From the NCBI GenBank assembly GCA_015661005.1, contig JACTTX010000009.1, positions 1-56,125 on the forward strand: DNA of 56,125 bases. Direction: 5' to 3'. Position numbers and translations under genes: made by a program. The stretch comes from Candidatus Magasanikiibacteriota bacterium. GTDB taxonomy: Bacteria; Patescibacteriota; Patescibacteriia; Magasanikbacterales; JACTTX01. Of this stretch, positions 9,824 through 18,695 are shown one piece after another. Within the stretch, counting starts at the first letter, position 1, and each line of letters opens with the position of its first letter. Under the pieces are notes generated by a model. That model was not told the DNA's origin. It did no database searches and saw nothing but the letters and a program-made list of their open reading frames with translations.

Positions 9824-11365
9824 TTAAATTACTGAATTGTTATGTACTAACTCAAGCGCACTCGCAAAACTAGGAAATAAACCTTTGGTGATCTCCCTTA
9901 CCAGTGATGGGTCGTGTTTTACATTTTCATTATCTTTACCAGCATTTCGTTTAATTACGCGATTTGTTTTTTCTGATAGTTCAATTCTTGCTAACAAATT
10001 TTTACTAACCGACATTTCATTTATAATCGGCAATGTTAGTAAGGTTTTTTCTGATATTGTCATTCCGCCATCATTAACTCGCCACCACCAATACATATAA
10101 CTACTGTTTAATAATAAATATGCGATATCCATTTCTTTTTCGCTATAAAAATATAGTGTCTTAAACGACGAGCGTTCAACCTCACATTTGAGAGCAGAAA
10201 TGAAATACCTTGGGGTCGAGGGAACAATTAACCTGTACAATGTTTGGCGGCGGGATACCAGATGAGCCAGCATTTTCTCTTGTTTTTTTGCAAAATCATA
10301 GAGAGGCAATAAGTCCTTTTGTAATTTCGGGAAAATATCTTCTCTTGGTTTAATTTCGGTTAAAAAGTTGTCTACGGAATCAAGAAGATTTTGTCTTTCT
10401 TTAACTCGCCATCTAAGCAGTGGTGTTATTCTAAAAATTTGTTTATTGCCATTTTGTTTTGCAACAATAATTCCCGCACGTGTACTATTCGCCGTATTTG
10501 TATTTTTTGAGCCAAATTTTATACCCCGAAAAATATTATCCGGAACATTATCAAAGCAATAAACATCGAGAGCGGTAAAATTATTCAATAATAGTTTTCT
10601 TAATGAATTAAACTTTTGTCCGTTTGTAAATGTCTGTGGCGTAATAGAAACAAAACCCGTAGAAGTTTTTATAACTCTTTCCAAAAAATAAGCATACAAA
10701 TCACGCGCCGAGCTAGTTTCAAATCGAACATCTGGCTCTACCATTACATATGGCGGATTAAGAATTGCGTAATCATATTTAGGCAAGTTATCAGAAAGCA
10801 AAAAATCAGCTACGACAAAGCGCGATTTTATATTTTCAAATAATCGTAAATCATTTTTTTGAAAATTAACTGCTAAAATAAATCGTGCAATAAATAGAGC
10901 TAATTTATCTCGGTCAATAAGGTATATGTTGCTCTTCAAAAAATCCTCTCGGTTTTCTTGATTTTTAATAAGCCAAAAAGACAAATTTCCAACACCAGAG
11001 CAAGGGTCCATCCAAATTTTATTTTTTGGAAAGGTAAGTGTTTTTTTAGCCATGACTTGTGCAACATCATCAGGCGTAAAATATTGTCCCTCTTCTTTTC
11101 GCTTATCGCGATCCATGTAGGCGAGTGAATACTCATAAAGTACAGAAATTTCTCCAACTGAAAGACCGTCTAGAAAATCAAAGTTTTGAATTTCAATATT
11201 TTTGAACTCCTTTTCATCAAGAATGTATCTCAAGTCGGCTCTATCAAATCTATGTAAATGCGTAGCCAAAACTGAATACCACGCTTTTTCTAATCCAAAG
11301 CGGTCAAGAACAAGATTAAATTCTTGTATTGGCAAACTATTTATTATTGACCTACTCTTGCTCAT
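9824..11365 (-). CDS. N6-adenine DNA methyltransferase (restriction-modification)
   Basis: EEGQYFTPDDVAQVMAKK, WMDPCSGVGNLSFWL (motif I), YAILNPPYV (NPPY motif IV); start set at MSKSRSIIN because the ORF otherwise reads through the tRNA. Confidence 0.9.
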   Translation of the reverse strand: MSKSRSIINSLPIQEFNLVLDRFGLEKAWYSVLATHLHRFDRADLRYILDEKEFKNIEIQNFDFLDGLSVGEISVLYEYSLAYMDRDKRKEEGQYFTPDDVAQVMAKKTLTFPKNKIWMDPCSGVGNLSFWLIKNQENREDFLKSNIYLIDRDKLALFIARFILAVNFQKNDLRLFENIKSRFVVADFLLSDNLPKYDYAILNPPYVMVEPDVRFETSSARDLYAYFLERVIKTSTGFVSITPQTFTNGQKFNSLRKLLLNNFTALDVYCFDNVPDNIFRGIKFGSKNTNTANSTRAGIIVAKQNGNKQIFRITPLLRWRVKERQNLLDSVDNFLTEIKPREDIFPKLQKDLLPLYDFAKKQEKMLAHLVSRRQTLYRLIVPSTPRYFISALKCEVERSSFKTLYFYSEKEMDIAYLLLNSSYMYWWWRVNDGGMTISEKTLLTLPIINEMSVSKNLLARIELSEKTNRVIKRNAGKDNENVKHDPSLVREITKGLFPSFASALELVHNNSVI

Positions 11366-11485
11366 AGTTTTATTTGAAGCTCGAACCGTACTTTTTGAGC
11401 CACGCGGAGCGTGGCGAACCCTTTCAGATTCAGGATTTTTTGAGAGGAATACCCCATTTCGGCTTCCGATTCCGATTTTCAATTT

Positions 11486-11573
11486 TGGCGGAGAGGGAGG
11501 GATTCGAACCCTCGGAACCTTTCGGTTCACACGCTTTCCAAGCGTGCGCACTAGACCGCTATGCGACCTCTCC
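11486..11573 (-). tRNA. tRNA-Ser(GGA)
   Basis: GGAGAGG...CCTCTCC acceptor, TTGGAAA anticodon loop, long variable arm GAACCGAAAGGTTC, GGTTCGAATCC T-arm, encoded GCCA 3' end. Confidence 0.95.
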
Positions 11574-11589
11574 AGCTGTCACTTCTACT

Positions 11590-12353
11590 CTATTTTATCG
11601 CGCGATTCTGGCGCCGCCAAAATCGTGTCAGTAAAATACCGCCAACAATCATCAATATCCCCGCATACTGGCCGGGCGTCAGTCCAAAGTAGCGGGCATC
11701 AGCGCCCATAATATCCCGAGCGCGGAAAAAATCCAAGAGCAGGCGCATCGCGCCGTAATAAATCAAAAAAATCACCGCGAACCAATAATCCAATAGACGC
11801 GCGCCCATCAAACGTCGCAGGAGCAAAAAAACTCCGCCCAGCGCAAAAAGCAGAACCGCTTCAATGAGTCCCATATCCAGACGCGGCCCATCACACTGTT
11901 ATGAATGCCCGGATGCATTTTCGTCAAAAAGCAACCGATCCGACCAAACCCCCAGGCAAAAGGCAAAGCAAAAAAAATTGCGTAGAGATAGGGCGCAAAG
12001 GTGGCCAAGCGCATTCGCCGGAGGCGTAAAAATAATAAAAGCGCCAACACCCCGCCGATCATCCCGCCAAAAGAAGACAAACCGCCGTGCCAAACTTTAA
12101 AAATTTCCAGCGGCGACGCCAGAAAATACTCGGGCTCATAGGCAAAAACGTGGAGCAAACGGGCGCCGGTTAAGCCGCCCACCACCATCCAAAAAGCGGC
12201 GTCAATAATCAAATCAGCGGAAAGACCGCGGCGTCGGACAAAACGCGCCGCCAAAACCACGCCGAGCAAAATTGCCAGAGCAACAAACACGCCCCAGACA
12301 TAAATTGTGATGGGGCCGAGATGGATGACTCGCAATTCAAACCAGGGAATCAT
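11590..12353 (-). pseudogene. lgt: prolipoprotein diacylglyceryl transferase, frameshifted into two ORFs (11808..12353 and 11590..11874)
   Basis: GGLSSFGGMIGG, WGFGRIGCFLTKMHPG in the first ORF; DMGLIEAVLLF...RFWRR continues in another frame. Confidence 0.8.
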
Positions 12354-12370
12354 AAATTATTTAGAATATC

Positions 12371-12438
12371 TTGTTGCTTAGAACAAGAACGATATTTGTC
12401 GGTTACTATTCAACTTATACGCCATTTGCCATTCACTA
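12371..12438. repeat. Palindromic repeat family A, truncated copy plus second right-arm fragment
   Basis: AGAACAAGAACGATATTTGTCGGTTACTATTCAAC followed by GCCATTTGCCATTCACTA. Confidence 0.75.
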
Positions 12439-13782
12439 AAAATAACTACGTCTCTTGGCGGCGAGCATTTCCTTAACCGCCGCCTCCGGCGTATCAATAA
12501 TTTTGAAGAGCGACATGTCCTCCGGCGCCACCGCCGCTTCCCGTTCAAAAACATTTTTTTGAATGAAATCAAAAAGCGGTTGCCAAAACTCGCGGCCGTA
12601 AAGCAAAACCGGAATCCGTTCCATTTTTTTGGTTTGCATCAAAGTCAACACCTCAAAGCATTCAGTGAGCGTCCCATAACCGCCGGGAAATAAAATGAAA
12701 CCTAGGGACGGCGAGGAGAGCATATACTTGCGCACAAACGTATAATGGAAACTGATGGAACGCCGGACAAACGGATTGATCCGTTCTTTGTGATCCACAC
12801 TGATGTCCAAGCCCAGCGATTCGGCGCCGGCGTGTGTAGCGCCTTTGTTGGCCGCTTCCATAATTCCCGGGCCGCCGCCGGTGATGATTGTTTTGCCGCG
12901 TCGACCAAGCTCTTTGCAAATGCGGTAGGCGTCGCTGTAAAATCGCGATTGCAATTTGATGTGCGCCGTGCCGATCACCGTGACGGGATTTTTTACGTTC
13001 TGCAAAAATTGATAACCTTCCACCAACTCCGCCATAATCCGGAAGACGCGCCAATTGACTTCATCGCCGTCGCAAAAGGCCTCCGGAGAAATTTCACAAC
13101 GCGGCCGTTCTTTGGTGCGGTGGACAATTTCATAGACCTCTTCAGCGGTGTCAACAATATGAAAGAGCGTCAGGTCTTCCTCGCGCAGAGCATGAATTTT
13201 TTGGTAAGCGTTGTGGCGAAGAAATTCCAAAAGCGGTTGCCAAAATTTTCGGTCAACCATAATGAGCGGCACGCGCATCATACGTTCGGAACGGATGAGA
13301 TCAAGCACTTCAAAAAATTCGTCCAAGGTTCCAAAACCGCCGGGGAAAAAAACAAACGCCTGCGACGGCGCGGTCAGAATCACCTTGCGCGTAAAAAAAT
13401 AATAAAAACCGACGGCCTTCTTGACGTACGGATTGATGCGCTGTTCGCGCGGCAATTGGATATTGATGCCAATTGATTCTCCCCCGCCTTCATAGGCGCC
13501 CTTGTTGGCCGCTTCCATAATTCCCGGGCCGCCGCCGGTCACGGTGGAAAATTTTCCTTTGGCCAACAAGCGTCCCAATTTTTGCGCTTCCTGATAATAC
13601 CACGATGTCGGCAAGGTGCGCGCCGAACCAAAAACCGTCACGGCGCGCGCAATGGATGCGAGAAAAGTGTACCCTTCAACCAGCTCCGCCATCACCCGAA
13701 AAATGCGCCACGTTCGTCCTTCGCCGAATTCGCGATAGATCGGCGTTGGAGAATTTGATTTTGAAGGCGCCGGTGGAGTCAT
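12436..13782 (-). CDS. LOG-family (TIGR00730-like) Rossmann protein with two tandem LOG domains
   Basis: Two copies of GGGPGIMEAANKGA and of PGG(F/Y)GTL.E.FEVL. Confidence 0.9.
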   Translation of the reverse strand: MTPPAPSKSNSPTPIYREFGEGRTWRIFRVMAELVEGYTFLASIARAVTVFGSARTLPTSWYYQEAQKLGRLLAKGKFSTVTGGGPGIMEAANKGAYEGGGESIGINIQLPREQRINPYVKKAVGFYYFFTRKVILTAPSQAFVFFPGGFGTLDEFFEVLDLIRSERMMRVPLIMVDRKFWQPLLEFLRHNAYQKIHALREEDLTLFHIVDTAEEVYEIVHRTKERPRCEISPEAFCDGDEVNWRVFRIMAELVEGYQFLQNVKNPVTVIGTAHIKLQSRFYSDAYRICKELGRRGKTIITGGGPGIMEAANKGATHAGAESLGLDISVDHKERINPFVRRSISFHYTFVRKYMLSSPSLGFILFPGGYGTLTECFEVLTLMQTKKMERIPVLLYGREFWQPLFDFIQKNVFEREAAVAPEDMSLFKIIDTPEAAVKEMLAAKRRSYF

Positions 13783-13795
13783 GCCATTAATTTTA

Positions 13796-15232
13796 TCACA
13801 TTTCTCTTTCCATCGCACGGCCGATCCTCAAAATAATATCTTCTTTAAATCTCGGGCCGATAATTTGCGCGCCAACCGGAAGCGTTCCGACTTTTCCGCA
13901 AGGCACGCTCAAAGCCGGCACACCGGCCAAATTTGCCGGTACCGTCAAAACGTCTGCCAAATACATGGCCAAAGGATTATCAACTAATTCTCCAATTCCA
14001 AAAGGCAATCCCGGATAAGTTGGTGTGATGAGCGCATCAACTTTTTCAAAAACATTTTCAAAGTCCTGTTTGATCAGCGTCCGAACTTTTTGCGCTTTCA
14101 AATAATAAGCGTCATAGTAACCGTGAGACAGCGCGTAGGCGCCGATCATAATGCGGCGTTTTACTTCCGCCGGCAAACCGGACGCGCGGCTTTGCGTGTA
14201 CACCCGCAAAAGATCGTTGCTGTCGCCGTTGGTGACGCGCGCGCCGAAGCGAAGGCCGTCGTATCGCGCCATGTTGGAGCTGTCTTCGCAAGGCACAACA
14301 ATGTAATAGGTGGCAATGGCGTACTTGGTGTGCCGCAGTGACACTTCTTCAACCGTTGCCCCGGCCTGCTCGCAGGCGGCAACGGCTTTCATCACGCAGG
14401 ATTTCACTTCTTCGTTCAAACCTTCAGCGAAATATTCTCTCGGCAAACCAATTCGCAAGCCGTCAATGCCTTTTTTAAGCTCATCGCGATAATTCGGAAC
14501 CGCTTCCGGCAAAGTGGTGGCGTCATACTGATCAACACCGGCAATCACTTCCATCACCGCGGCCGCGTCTTCAACGGTTTTAGTGAGCGGCCCGACCGTG
14601 TCCAATGATGAGGCCATTGGCATACAACCATAACGCGATGTCCGGCCATAACTCACTTTAAGTCCAACAACGCCGCAAAAAGCCGCCGGTTCCCGGATGG
14701 ATCCGCCGGTGTCCTCGCCGATGGCATAGGCGCAAAGATCAGCGGCCACGGCCGCGGCGCTGCCGCCGCTTGAGCCGCCGGAAACTTTGGCGGGGTCATG
14801 AGGATTTTTGACCGGCCCGTAATCCGAATTTTCATTGGAAGCGCCGTGACCAAAGGCGTCGCAATTATTTTTCCCAATTACAATACCGCCATTGTCGCGA
14901 ATTTTTCCAATAACCGTGGCATCATAAGGCGGAATGAAGTTATCTAAAATTTTGGCAGCCGCCGTTGTTCTGATTCCATGCGTGCACAAAGTATCCTTGA
15001 CGGCAAACGGCACGCCCTCCAGCGGCTGTAACTTTTCTCCAACCGCGATTTTACGATCAACGGCCAACGCTTCTTCCGCCGCGCTTTTTTCAGCAACTGT
15101 TATGAAAGCGTTCAAATCTTGATTGCGTTCGTTAATGCGGGCCAGGTAGGCGGCAACCAGTTCGGCGCAAGAAAAATCTTTTTGCCGAAGGCCTTTTTCC
15201 ACAGCAGAGATTGTAAGATTTTGTAGATTCAT
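13796..15232 (-). CDS. gatA: Asp-tRNA(Asn)/Glu-tRNA(Gln) amidotransferase subunit A
   Basis: Amidase signature GGSSGGSAAAVAADLCAYAIGEDTGGSIREPA. Confidence 0.96.
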   Translation of the reverse strand: MNLQNLTISAVEKGLRQKDFSCAELVAAYLARINERNQDLNAFITVAEKSAAEEALAVDRKIAVGEKLQPLEGVPFAVKDTLCTHGIRTTAAAKILDNFIPPYDATVIGKIRDNGGIVIGKNNCDAFGHGASNENSDYGPVKNPHDPAKVSGGSSGGSAAAVAADLCAYAIGEDTGGSIREPAAFCGVVGLKVSYGRTSRYGCMPMASSLDTVGPLTKTVEDAAAVMEVIAGVDQYDATTLPEAVPNYRDELKKGIDGLRIGLPREYFAEGLNEEVKSCVMKAVAACEQAGATVEEVSLRHTKYAIATYYIVVPCEDSSNMARYDGLRFGARVTNGDSNDLLRVYTQSRASGLPAEVKRRIMIGAYALSHGYYDAYYLKAQKVRTLIKQDFENVFEKVDALITPTYPGLPFGIGELVDNPLAMYLADVLTVPANLAGVPALSVPCGKVGTLPVGAQIIGPRFKEDIILRIGRAMEREM

Positions 15233-15248
15233 AAATACCGCGCGATTC

Positions 15249-15302
15249 GGGGTGTCTCGTCCCGCGACCTCGGACGAAACGGTCGCGGATCCGCGACACC
15301 CC
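15249..15302. repeat. Palindromic repeat family B, intergenic copy between gatC and gatA
   Basis: GGGGTGTCtcgtcCCGCGACCtcggacgaaacGGTCGCGGatccgcGACACCCC. Confidence 0.85.
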
Positions 15303-15323
15303 TGCACCCATCACTATAACCAT

Positions 15324-15674
15324 CTAAGTAAAATCTTTTTCGTCATCATCATCTTCCGCCATTGACGCCGCCTTATTGTGAATCAGAGCGGCCGGAACTT
15401 TAAGCGCCGCGCCTTCGGCATCCGGAAAAAGCGCAACAATTTCCTCGCGGCTGTCTTTCGGACAATCGTGGACAACATCTTCACGGTAAACATCCTGCAG
15501 ACCCGTCACTTGCGCCGTGGGTTCTACGCCGTCCGTGTTCACTTCATTCAAAATCTCCATATATTCCAAAACGGCGGAGAGCTGATGGGCGTAAAGATCC
15601 TTTTCCGCATCAGTCAGTTCAAGGCGGGACAGATGCGCCAGATGTTCAATGTCGGCTTTCGTCAGATTGGCCAT
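15324..15674 (-). CDS. gatC: Asp-tRNA(Asn)/Glu-tRNA(Gln) amidotransferase subunit C
   Basis: LTKADIEHLAHLSRLELTDAEKDLYAHQLSAVLEYMEILNEVNTDGVEPTAQV; adjacent to gatA. Confidence 0.95.
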   Translation of the reverse strand: MANLTKADIEHLAHLSRLELTDAEKDLYAHQLSAVLEYMEILNEVNTDGVEPTAQVTGLQDVYREDVVHDCPKDSREEIVALFPDAEGAALKVPAALIHNKAASMAEDDDDEKDFT

Positions 15675-15681
15675 AATTTTC

Positions 15682-17769
15682 TCAAAGCATTTTTTGAATG
15701 TCGCTTTCCGTCACGATTTTCACCCCGAGCTTCTGCGCCTTATCATACTTTGATCCCGGGTCTTTGCCAACCACCACTAAGTCCGTCTTGGCCGAGACCG
15801 TTTCACCAATATCCGCTCCGGCCGCCCGCAGAGCCGCTTTTATTTTTTCACGGGAAAATTTTTCCAAAGCGCCGGTGACCACAACTTTTTTACCGGCCAG
15901 TGGTCCTCTTGCCAACGCCGCCGCATCGGCAACAACAACAATCTTCACCCCGTTTTTTTGCAGAGTATTAACCAAATCCCGATTTTTGGCGTTATAAAAA
16001 AATTCATAAACGCTTTTGGCCACCACTTCACCAATCCCGAAAATATTTTGAAGCGCCGCCTCATCCGCCGCCATCAACGCTTCAATTTTATGAAAGGCCC
16101 GCGACAAATCCAAGGCCGTCTCTTCGCCAACGTTCGGAATGCCGAGGGAATTTATAAATCGCGATAAATTAATGGTGCGGCGGGCGGCAATGGCATCCAC
16201 CAAATTAACCGCGGACTTTTCCGCAAAACGCGTGAGCGGTTCCAAGTCCCCAACTTTCAAAGTAAAAATATCGGCCGGAGTTTTTACCAATCCCGTTTGC
16301 ATTAACTGTTCCACAATTTTTTCCCCAAAGCCGTCAATATCAAAACCGCTTTTGCCGACAAAATGCCTAACTTTCCGCGATTGCACGGCAAAGCAGTGGG
16401 GATTGGCGCAAACAATCGCCACCTCGCCGTTGCGTCGCAAAACGGGCGAGCCGCAAATTGGACAAAGACGCGGAGGATGAATTGCTTTTTCATTTCCCGT
16501 GCGAAGTTTAGTTAGAACTTGCACCACTTTGGGAATAATGTCGCCGGCTTTTTCCAAAATCACCGTATCCCCGATCTTCAAACCCAAGCCGTAGGGTCGT
16601 CTTGTAATCGAGCGTGAGAATCTGGCGGCCACGCTGACGGTAACGGTGGTGCCGCCAACCGGCGTTGGCTTTAAATTGGCGACCGGCGTTAAGACGCCGG
16701 TGCGTCCAACCGACCAATCCACTCCCAGCACAATCGTCGTGGCCTGTTCCGCCGGAAATTTGTACGCGATATGTCCGCGCGGCGTTTTGCCGACAACGCC
16801 GAGCCGCGTAAAAGTCCGATCATCATTGACCGTGGCCACGACACCGTCAAACCAATAATCTTGTTTGTCGCGCTTCAATAAAAGCGCGACGTGATATTTT
16901 TCCACGTCTTCAAGCGTTCGGCAAAAAAGATTCTGCGGATTGGTCTTGACGCCCAGAAGTTTCATCAATTCATGCCCTTGTTCGTGTGTCGTCAATCCTA
17001 AATCCGTGACCAAAGCGTAACCAAAAAAATCCAAATGACGGCTGGCCGTAATTTTGGAATCCAGCTGGCGAATGGCGCCGGCCGCGGCGTTTCTGGGGTT
17101 GGCAAAGGGCGGCTCGCCTTTCTTTCTTTGGCCGACGTTTAATTTCTTCAACGTCTTCTTGGTCATATAGGCCTCGCCGCGAATTTCCATCGTGCCAGTA
17201 TGCAGAGCCGCCACAATTTTTTTGACGCACATTTCCGGCGCGCCGAATTTTTTTACAAACGTCCGCAATTCAACCAAAGACGGCTCCCGCAATCGCAAAG
17301 GAATGGCCTCAATCGTTTTCAAATTTTCCGTGACGTCTTCCCCTTCTTTCCCGTCGCCGCGCGTTGATCCGCGCGCCAAAAGTCCCCTTTCATATTCCAG
17401 AGAAACGGCCAGTCCGTCCATTTTAATCTCGCCGTAAAAATCATAACGGCCGGACGGTTCAATTTTTTTAAGCCGCGCCAGCCAATCGCGCAATTCTTCA
17501 AAAGAAAAAACATCCTCCATTGAGAGCATGGGGATATTATGAAGCGCTTTTTTGAACTCCGGCAGAGCCGCGCCGCCAACCCGTTGAGTTGGCGAGTCCG
17601 GCGTTACCAAATCAGGAAATTCCCGCTCCAACTTAAAAAGTTCGTGCTTCAAAGAATCAAGCGCGGCATCGGAAATCAGAGAACGGTCATGAACGTGATA
17701 TTCGTAACGATAACGTTCAATTTCCTGTTTGAGTTTGGCGAGGCGAGCCGCGGCGGCGGAGGAAGTCAT
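15682..17769 (-). CDS. ligA: NAD-dependent DNA ligase
   Basis: KMDGLAVSLEYERG, Zn finger CPICGSPVLRRNGEVAIVCANPHC, HhH and C-terminal BRCT. Confidence 0.97.
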   Translation of the reverse strand: MTSSAAAARLAKLKQEIERYRYEYHVHDRSLISDAALDSLKHELFKLEREFPDLVTPDSPTQRVGGAALPEFKKALHNIPMLSMEDVFSFEELRDWLARLKKIEPSGRYDFYGEIKMDGLAVSLEYERGLLARGSTRGDGKEGEDVTENLKTIEAIPLRLREPSLVELRTFVKKFGAPEMCVKKIVAALHTGTMEIRGEAYMTKKTLKKLNVGQRKKGEPPFANPRNAAAGAIRQLDSKITASRHLDFFGYALVTDLGLTTHEQGHELMKLLGVKTNPQNLFCRTLEDVEKYHVALLLKRDKQDYWFDGVVATVNDDRTFTRLGVVGKTPRGHIAYKFPAEQATTIVLGVDWSVGRTGVLTPVANLKPTPVGGTTVTVSVAARFSRSITRRPYGLGLKIGDTVILEKAGDIIPKVVQVLTKLRTGNEKAIHPPRLCPICGSPVLRRNGEVAIVCANPHCFAVQSRKVRHFVGKSGFDIDGFGEKIVEQLMQTGLVKTPADIFTLKVGDLEPLTRFAEKSAVNLVDAIAARRTINLSRFINSLGIPNVGEETALDLSRAFHKIEALMAADEAALQNIFGIGEVVAKSVYEFFYNAKNRDLVNTLQKNGVKIVVVADAAALARGPLAGKKVVVTGALEKFSREKIKAALRAAGADIGETVSAKTDLVVVGKDPGSKYDKAQKLGVKIVTESDIQKML

Positions 17770-18530
17770 AACATCCTCCCGATATATTTCAAAAGCGGTT
17801 CAGCAAAAAAAATCGCGATCAAAGCGCCAGCAATCAGATATGTGCCAAACGGCACCGTTTCCCCAAAGGTCTTACGGCGCAGACCCAGCAAAATCAAAAC
17901 ACCAACGAGCCCGAGCACATAAGCCAAAATAAAAGACGGCGCCACCAAGGGCCAGCCCACCACCAAACCAATCAAAAATCCCAAACGAATATCGCCCCCG
18001 CCAACCCAGCGGCCGCGGGAAATCAAATATTGCGCCAAAAAAAATCCGCCGCCAACAACGCCGCCAATCAAACTGCTCTGCCATCCCCAATGCATCATTT
18101 GCATCCAGACAAACGCGATTAAAATGGCGGGCAGAGTGATTTGATCCGGCAATTCGCCGTAACGGGCGTCATAGACAAACAAGAAAATAAAAATCGCAAA
18201 AATAAACCACCAAAAAAATAATTGCGCCAAGGATACGCCAAGCGGCAAACCCAACGGCACCAAGGTGAGCGCCAGCACAAAAAGCAGAGCCGTCACCAAT
18301 TCCACCACCGGATATTGCCAGTGAATTTCCGCGTCACAGGTGCGGCAATGCCCTCGTAAAAGCAAAAAACTCGCGACTGGCAGCAAATCATGCCAAGCCA
18401 ATTCCATGCGACAGGTGAAACATTGCGAACGACCGCGCCAAATGGGCAAGCCGTAATGCAAACGAAAAATAGCGGCGTTCAAAAAACTCCCAATCGCGAG
18501 GCCAAACAAGAGAGAAATAAGAACGGGCAT
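17766..18530 (-). CDS. pilD: prepilin peptidase (type IV leader peptidase, A24 family)
   Basis: SFLNAAIFRL, CFTCRMELAWHDLLPV...CRTCDAEI CxxC pairs, YDARYGELPDQITLP, GGGDIRLG. Confidence 0.94.
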   Translation of the reverse strand: MPVLISLLFGLAIGSFLNAAIFRLHYGLPIWRGRSQCFTCRMELAWHDLLPVASFLLLRGHCRTCDAEIHWQYPVVELVTALLFVLALTLVPLGLPLGVSLAQLFFWWFIFAIFIFLFVYDARYGELPDQITLPAILIAFVWMQMMHWGWQSSLIGGVVGGGFFLAQYLISRGRWVGGGDIRLGFLIGLVVGWPLVAPSFILAYVLGLVGVLILLGLRRKTFGETVPFGTYLIAGALIAIFFAEPLLKYIGRML

Positions 18531-18692
18531 AAGTTGGAGACCGGTAAATATTGAAGAGTGACCAGAATAGTAACCTGTGAATGTCGTGTTCGATCAGAGA
18601 GTGAACTCTGGTTGGCGAATGAAAGGGCACAAATATCGTGTTCTCCAAACAAGAACGATATTTGTGCCCTTTCATTCTCCGGTCTCCAGCTT
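18531..18692. repeat. Nested palindromic repeats: outer AAGTTGGAGACCGG/CCGGTCTCCAGCTT, inner family A hairpin 18617-18677
   Basis: GAATGAAAGGGCACAAATATCGTgttctccaaacaagaACGATATTTGTGCCCTTTCATTC. Confidence 0.85.
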
Positions 18693-18695
18693 CTT

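Noticed and set aside
11366-11551. N-terminal extension of the methyltransferase ORF
   Set aside because: Overlaps tRNA-Ser; start reassigned to 11365.
12745-13476. 243-aa plus-strand ORF across the LOG gene
   Set aside because: Antisense shadow of a well-supported coding frame.
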